This document shows positions 61,249-64,000 of a stretch of DNA of 64,000 nucleotides, in pieces (the first letter of the stretch is position 1; every line of letters begins with the position of its first letter). This stretch comes from Datnioides undecimradiatus (lineage: Eukaryota; Chordata; Actinopteri; Lobotiformes; Datnioididae): the NCBI GenBank assembly GCA_008933995.1, contig WARS01000029.1, positions 22,442,879 to 22,506,878 on the forward strand. The letters are read 5' to 3'. The translations under genes were made by a program, and so were the position numbers. Below the pieces are notes generated by a model. That model was not told where the DNA came from, searched no databases, and was given only the letters and a program-made list of their open reading frames with translations.

Positions 61249-61696
61249 TGTCACGGCTGGGTTACAGGAGAGAGCAGGACCCAAATGCAGGCAGGGACAA
61301 GGACGCAAAAGATCTTTTACAGTTTATTTCAGGGCACAGGCTTACAGATGGTCAAGGCAGGCAGGGTCAAAATCCAGGTAGTCCGTCCAAACATGACACG
61401 AAAAGTAAAAATCCAAGAACCAGAAAACCAAAAACCAGAAAACCAAAATCAAAGTACACACACGGAAACAGCAGGAATCAAGGCAGGAAACGTGGAATCA
61501 AACATAACAAATGAACCAACGCCGAAACAAAGGCAATGACGCAACTTAAATAGACTTGGAGTGCAGGCAAGCGAGACACAGGTGAACCCAATGAACTAAT
61601 CACAGACATGAAACAAGTACACAGAAACATACAAGGGACAAACTCTTCAAAATAAAACAGGAAACAACAAAACAAACTCAACTCAAAACCATGACA
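61249..61696 (-). mobile_element. Solo LTR (448 bp) of an LTR retrotransposon
   Basis: It starts TG and ends CA with short inverted ends (tgtcacgg/ccatgaca). A 5-base duplication (ccgag) flanks it at 61244-61248 and 61697-61701. On the minus strand a TATA-like tctatttaag (plus 61545-61554) precedes an AATAAA signal (plus tttatt, 61323-61328). The segment caggacccaaatgcaggcag is the 3' end words of a widespread percomorph LTR family. No internal coding region is attached, so the element is a solo LTR produced by recombination between two LTRs. The A-rich cag/aaaacc tandem near 61415-61446 lies inside it. Superfamily (gypsy-type or other) is not determined; a 5-base duplication fits several. 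Confidence 0.75.
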
Positions 61697-61701
61697 CCGA
61701 G
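61697..61701. repeat. 5-bp target duplication of the solo LTR, right
   Basis: ccgag, matching 61244-61248. Confidence 0.7.
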
Positions 61702-61833
61702 ACTCTAGGTGTCTCATGCAGACCCCTGGCTTTTGCATGAGAGCCTTTCTGCAAGAAAGCCTTTTAAACACATGCTTGACTTTGTCATGATCACGGTTTG
61801 GTAGGTCTAGGCAACAAATCGTCCTGGTCCTGG

Positions 61834-61940
61834 TCCTGGGTAGAAATCCCGTGTTTGACCAATCAGCCCAAAGCTCCACACCTTATAATGCATCAGCTGA
61901 CTTGCTCTAAGCATCTGACATTGCTGCAAATGGGATTATA
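61834..61940 (+). repeat. Left inverted arm of the foldback element
   Basis: About 107 bases, complementary to 62813-62938 with few mismatches and one indel. Confidence 0.75.
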
Positions 61941-62812
61941 TTGGATATGTAGCTGAAAGCCTAGTCGCAAAGTGTTTAACACACCTGGGCTGGAAACAGG
62001 CTGGAAATATTAATGATTCAGGGAGTAAAGGAAATGCAGTTTGCACCAGCTCAATTTTCACTTTAATGCAAAGTTTTTCACTGGTTTACAACGCTGCTGC
62101 GGGTTGATGCACCATGTTTGCAACAAGGAACGTGAGAAGTAAGGGAGACAGTTGGTGAAATGCCCCGCAACAGTTTTGGCTACGAGGGACTGGAAGGTGA
62201 AGGAAAGCCAGAGAGTTCAGAGACTGCAAAGTTAGTTAACTGGCAGACGGAAAAGATGGCACGGATATGAAGGTTGGAAGCCTGAGGGTGCACGATGTCA
62301 AAAGGGGGAAGCAGAAACCTTCTGAGCACCGAGGGCCGTTAGACACTCAGATTTAATCAGAGCATCTGTCTTGCAGTCTATAAAACTTTATGCAAGCACT
62401 TCTAATTTCAGGGATGCATTCATTAATACAGGAACCGGAGAGGGTATGCTCTGCAGAGAAAAGGTGTGCCAATGGAGATAAATGCACGGGAGTGAGAGGA
62501 AGCAATGATTCTGAACCACTGAAGTTCAACAATTACAGTATTTAACTTTCAGTGTCTTCGCTCCACAGTTATTAATCATACACATACACAAGGTAGGTAC
62601 AGAATTGTCACTATAGCATCAAGTCTAGGGCCTTATATGGATGATAAATTCAAAATTTAATCCTTTTCAATCAATAAATGTTGTTAGTAAAAAGATTTGT
62701 ACCGCTGACTAAACAATGTTTATTTTTTGCTAAGCTAGCTAAGCATCAGTGAAATGCACATCATCGCTACTAGCTAGGACTTTGAGGTGCTGCTCCTGAT
62801 TATCTTGGCTCT

Positions 62813-62938
62813 TATAATCCCATTTGCAGCAATGTCAGACGCTTAGAGCAAGTCAGTCGATGCATTATAAAGTGTGACAAAGACACGTCACGAGGAGCTT
62901 TGGGTCGATTGGCCAAAACATGGGATTTCTACCCAGGA
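62813..62938 (-). repeat. Right inverted arm of the foldback element
   Basis: About 126 bases; carries about 20 bases absent from the left arm. Confidence 0.75.
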
Positions 62939-63385
62939 GGCCACTGTTTCCAAAAGTCACTGTTGACTTATTGACACACATATGCCTCATAGGTAGACTA
63001 CTGCATTCATTGCAAAGATCTGTTAATTAATATATTAAAAACCTGTGCAGGAGAAGCAAACAGCAGCTGACTGCGTGCGCCAAGAATCACTCAGCGCAAA
63101 TGTTAGGTGTACTGCCGTAGTGGGTTTGGGACGGTTACATAACGAATATGATAACCAGATGATCACGAGATCATATAATTTATAACCGTTGTGCTCAAAT
63201 GTTCGGCAGCGAATCACACTGATGGGAGAGACACGTCGCATAACAAAAGGTCCCAATCAGTGGGAATTACAGCACCCCGGCTGACTAAGATCCACACCAG
63301 GCAATTGTAGCCTCATGAGTTTGAAAGTAATTTAGTTAGTTCGGTCTGGTGCAATTTCCTACTCTTTTATAGCGTACCGCCTCTC
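62939..63385. other. Unannotated sequence
   Basis: Nothing recognised; AT-rich. A short minus-strand open frame (63035-63256) has no family resemblance. Confidence 0.4.
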
Positions 63386-63409
63386 TCACACACACACACA
63401 CACACACAC
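63386..63409. repeat. (CA)n microsatellite
   Basis: About twelve CA units. Confidence 0.95.
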
Positions 63410-63589
63410 TCAGTCCTAACTTATCTCCACATTCCAATGAGCACACACTAATTCACTTAAGGCTGACAGATCTTACAGCAGCACAAACAGTCAGCTCGGC
63501 TCAGCTCCTCCGACCACTGCTGCGTCACCCCCCCCCTCCTCCACAAGTTCATCAGTTCACCACTCCGAGGGGACCAAACCTCCCCCGTG

Positions 63590-63730
63590 CATTATGTATG
63601 CCCTCATAGACCTAATTGAAACTGAAAATGTTATGTTCCACTCCGGTGCTCTCCTAATAGACTGGCTCTCAGTAACCAGGCTTGTGAGGCAATTACAAAC
63701 CAAAGCCATGAGTCTAGATGAATCTTAAAG
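63590..63730. promoter_or_regulatory. Candidate conserved non-coding block
   Basis: Repeat-free, with gtgcattatgtatgccctc, agacctaattgaaactg and aggcaattacaaaccaaagc in close order. No frame. Composition resembles an enhancer core. Confidence 0.3.
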
Positions 63731-64000
63731 TGGGGGGGTGGGCGCAGTGGGTGTGAGCGACTGTGTGTTTATACTGGGGGTCTTGGCCAGCTGAGAGCGA
63801 TGCTGTGGAGAGGTGAAGCCTAACTGACTCGCTAATTATAGATGTCTTTTTTGGCTTTGCCTTTATGTTTCACACTGTTCTGCCTGGATGAGGGAACAGA
63901 GCCCTGGCAGATCAAACGAGACGCTCCGCTTCGTTGGCTCAGCTCGAAGGCCTCCAATCAGAAACAACTGGGCGCCAAGTGAGAGCAGCCAAGGTGGCAT
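63731..64000. other. Unannotated sequence at the window edge
   Basis: A G7 run near 63732. No gene recognised; any feature could continue beyond the window. Confidence 0.4.

Larger units (their letters stand above)
61834..62938. mobile_element. Foldback / long-TIR DNA element, about 1.1 kb
   Basis: Left arm 61834-61940 and right arm 62813-62938 are inverted copies. Outer ends: tcctgggtagaaatccc against its complement ending at 62938. Then ccaatc-gcccaaagctcc, cttataatgcatc, ctgacttgctctaagc and gacattgctgcaaatggg pair in order. The right arm has an extra 20-base segment near 62879-62898. The 870-base middle has no transposase-like frame, so the element looks non-autonomous. The family is unknown to me. 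A clear target-site duplication was not found beside the arms. The tcctgg tandem (61822-61839) abuts the left end and may hide it. Confidence 0.7.

Noticed and set aside
61144..61539. 131-codon plus-strand frame rich in K, N, Q and E
   Set aside because: It lies mostly within the solo LTR on its antisense strand, and its composition comes from the A-rich tandem there.
1..64000. CRISPR array, bacterial operon, rRNA or phage features
   Set aside because: No regularly spaced direct repeats, no gene packing and no ribosome-binding-site pattern. The repeats are vertebrate in type.

Overview
This window looks like gene-poor chromosomal DNA from a ray-finned fish, most likely a percomorph teleost. 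The evidence is the set of decayed repeats: a LINE 3' tail of the kind ending in an AATAG-type repeat, a Rex3/RTE-type tail with a GATG repeat and a target-site duplication, a Tc1-like transposase remnant, a tRNA-derived SINE-like repeat, a solo-LTR-like element, several miniature inverted-repeat elements and many CA/TG microsatellites. Base composition is moderately AT-rich and shifts gradually. There is no operon-like gene packing and no long open frame. The longest open frames (about 130-200 codons) resemble no family I know and look like chance. I do not call any protein-coding gene with confidence.

Layout. 1-3.7 kb: apparently unique sequence with AT-rich simple repeats. 3.7-6.4 kb: a LINE tail, a CA repeat and two diverged copies of an unclassified dispersed repeat, flanking a candidate conserved non-coding block. 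6.4-25 kb: long repeat-poor sequence with candidate regulatory blocks near 8.3-8.7 and 23.5-24.2 kb and a candidate minus-strand exon at 21.2-21.35 kb. 25-36 kb: one percomorph interspersed repeat at 25.1 kb, several microsatellites, a speculative two-exon minus-strand gene at 30.6-31.6 kb, and candidate regulatory blocks at 33.6-35.1 kb. 36-38 kb: a degenerate RecQ-helicase-like coding fragment and an LTR-like remnant. 38-48 kb: further candidate regulatory blocks, an E-box cluster and two possible plus-strand exons (41.1 and 45.3 kb). 48-54.3 kb: LTR-like and Rex3-type insertions, a miniature inverted-repeat element and another LTR-like remnant. 54-58 kb: repeat-poor, with more candidate regulatory blocks. 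58.5-63 kb: the repeat-rich end, with Tc1 remnant, SINE-like repeat, solo-LTR-like element (TG/CA ends and 5-bp duplication) and a 1.1-kb foldback element. 63-64 kb: a CA repeat and one more candidate block.

The general picture (long repeat-poor stretches with homeodomain-type AT-rich motifs, no genes, and decayed transposons clustered at a few places) fits the regulatory desert or a large intron of a developmental gene. That is inference: conservation cannot be measured from one sequence. Exon calls here are hypotheses from splice-site and reading-frame patterns, and perfect donor hexamers are expected dozens of times by chance in 64 kb. Family names for repeats come from recalled consensus sequences and were not searched.
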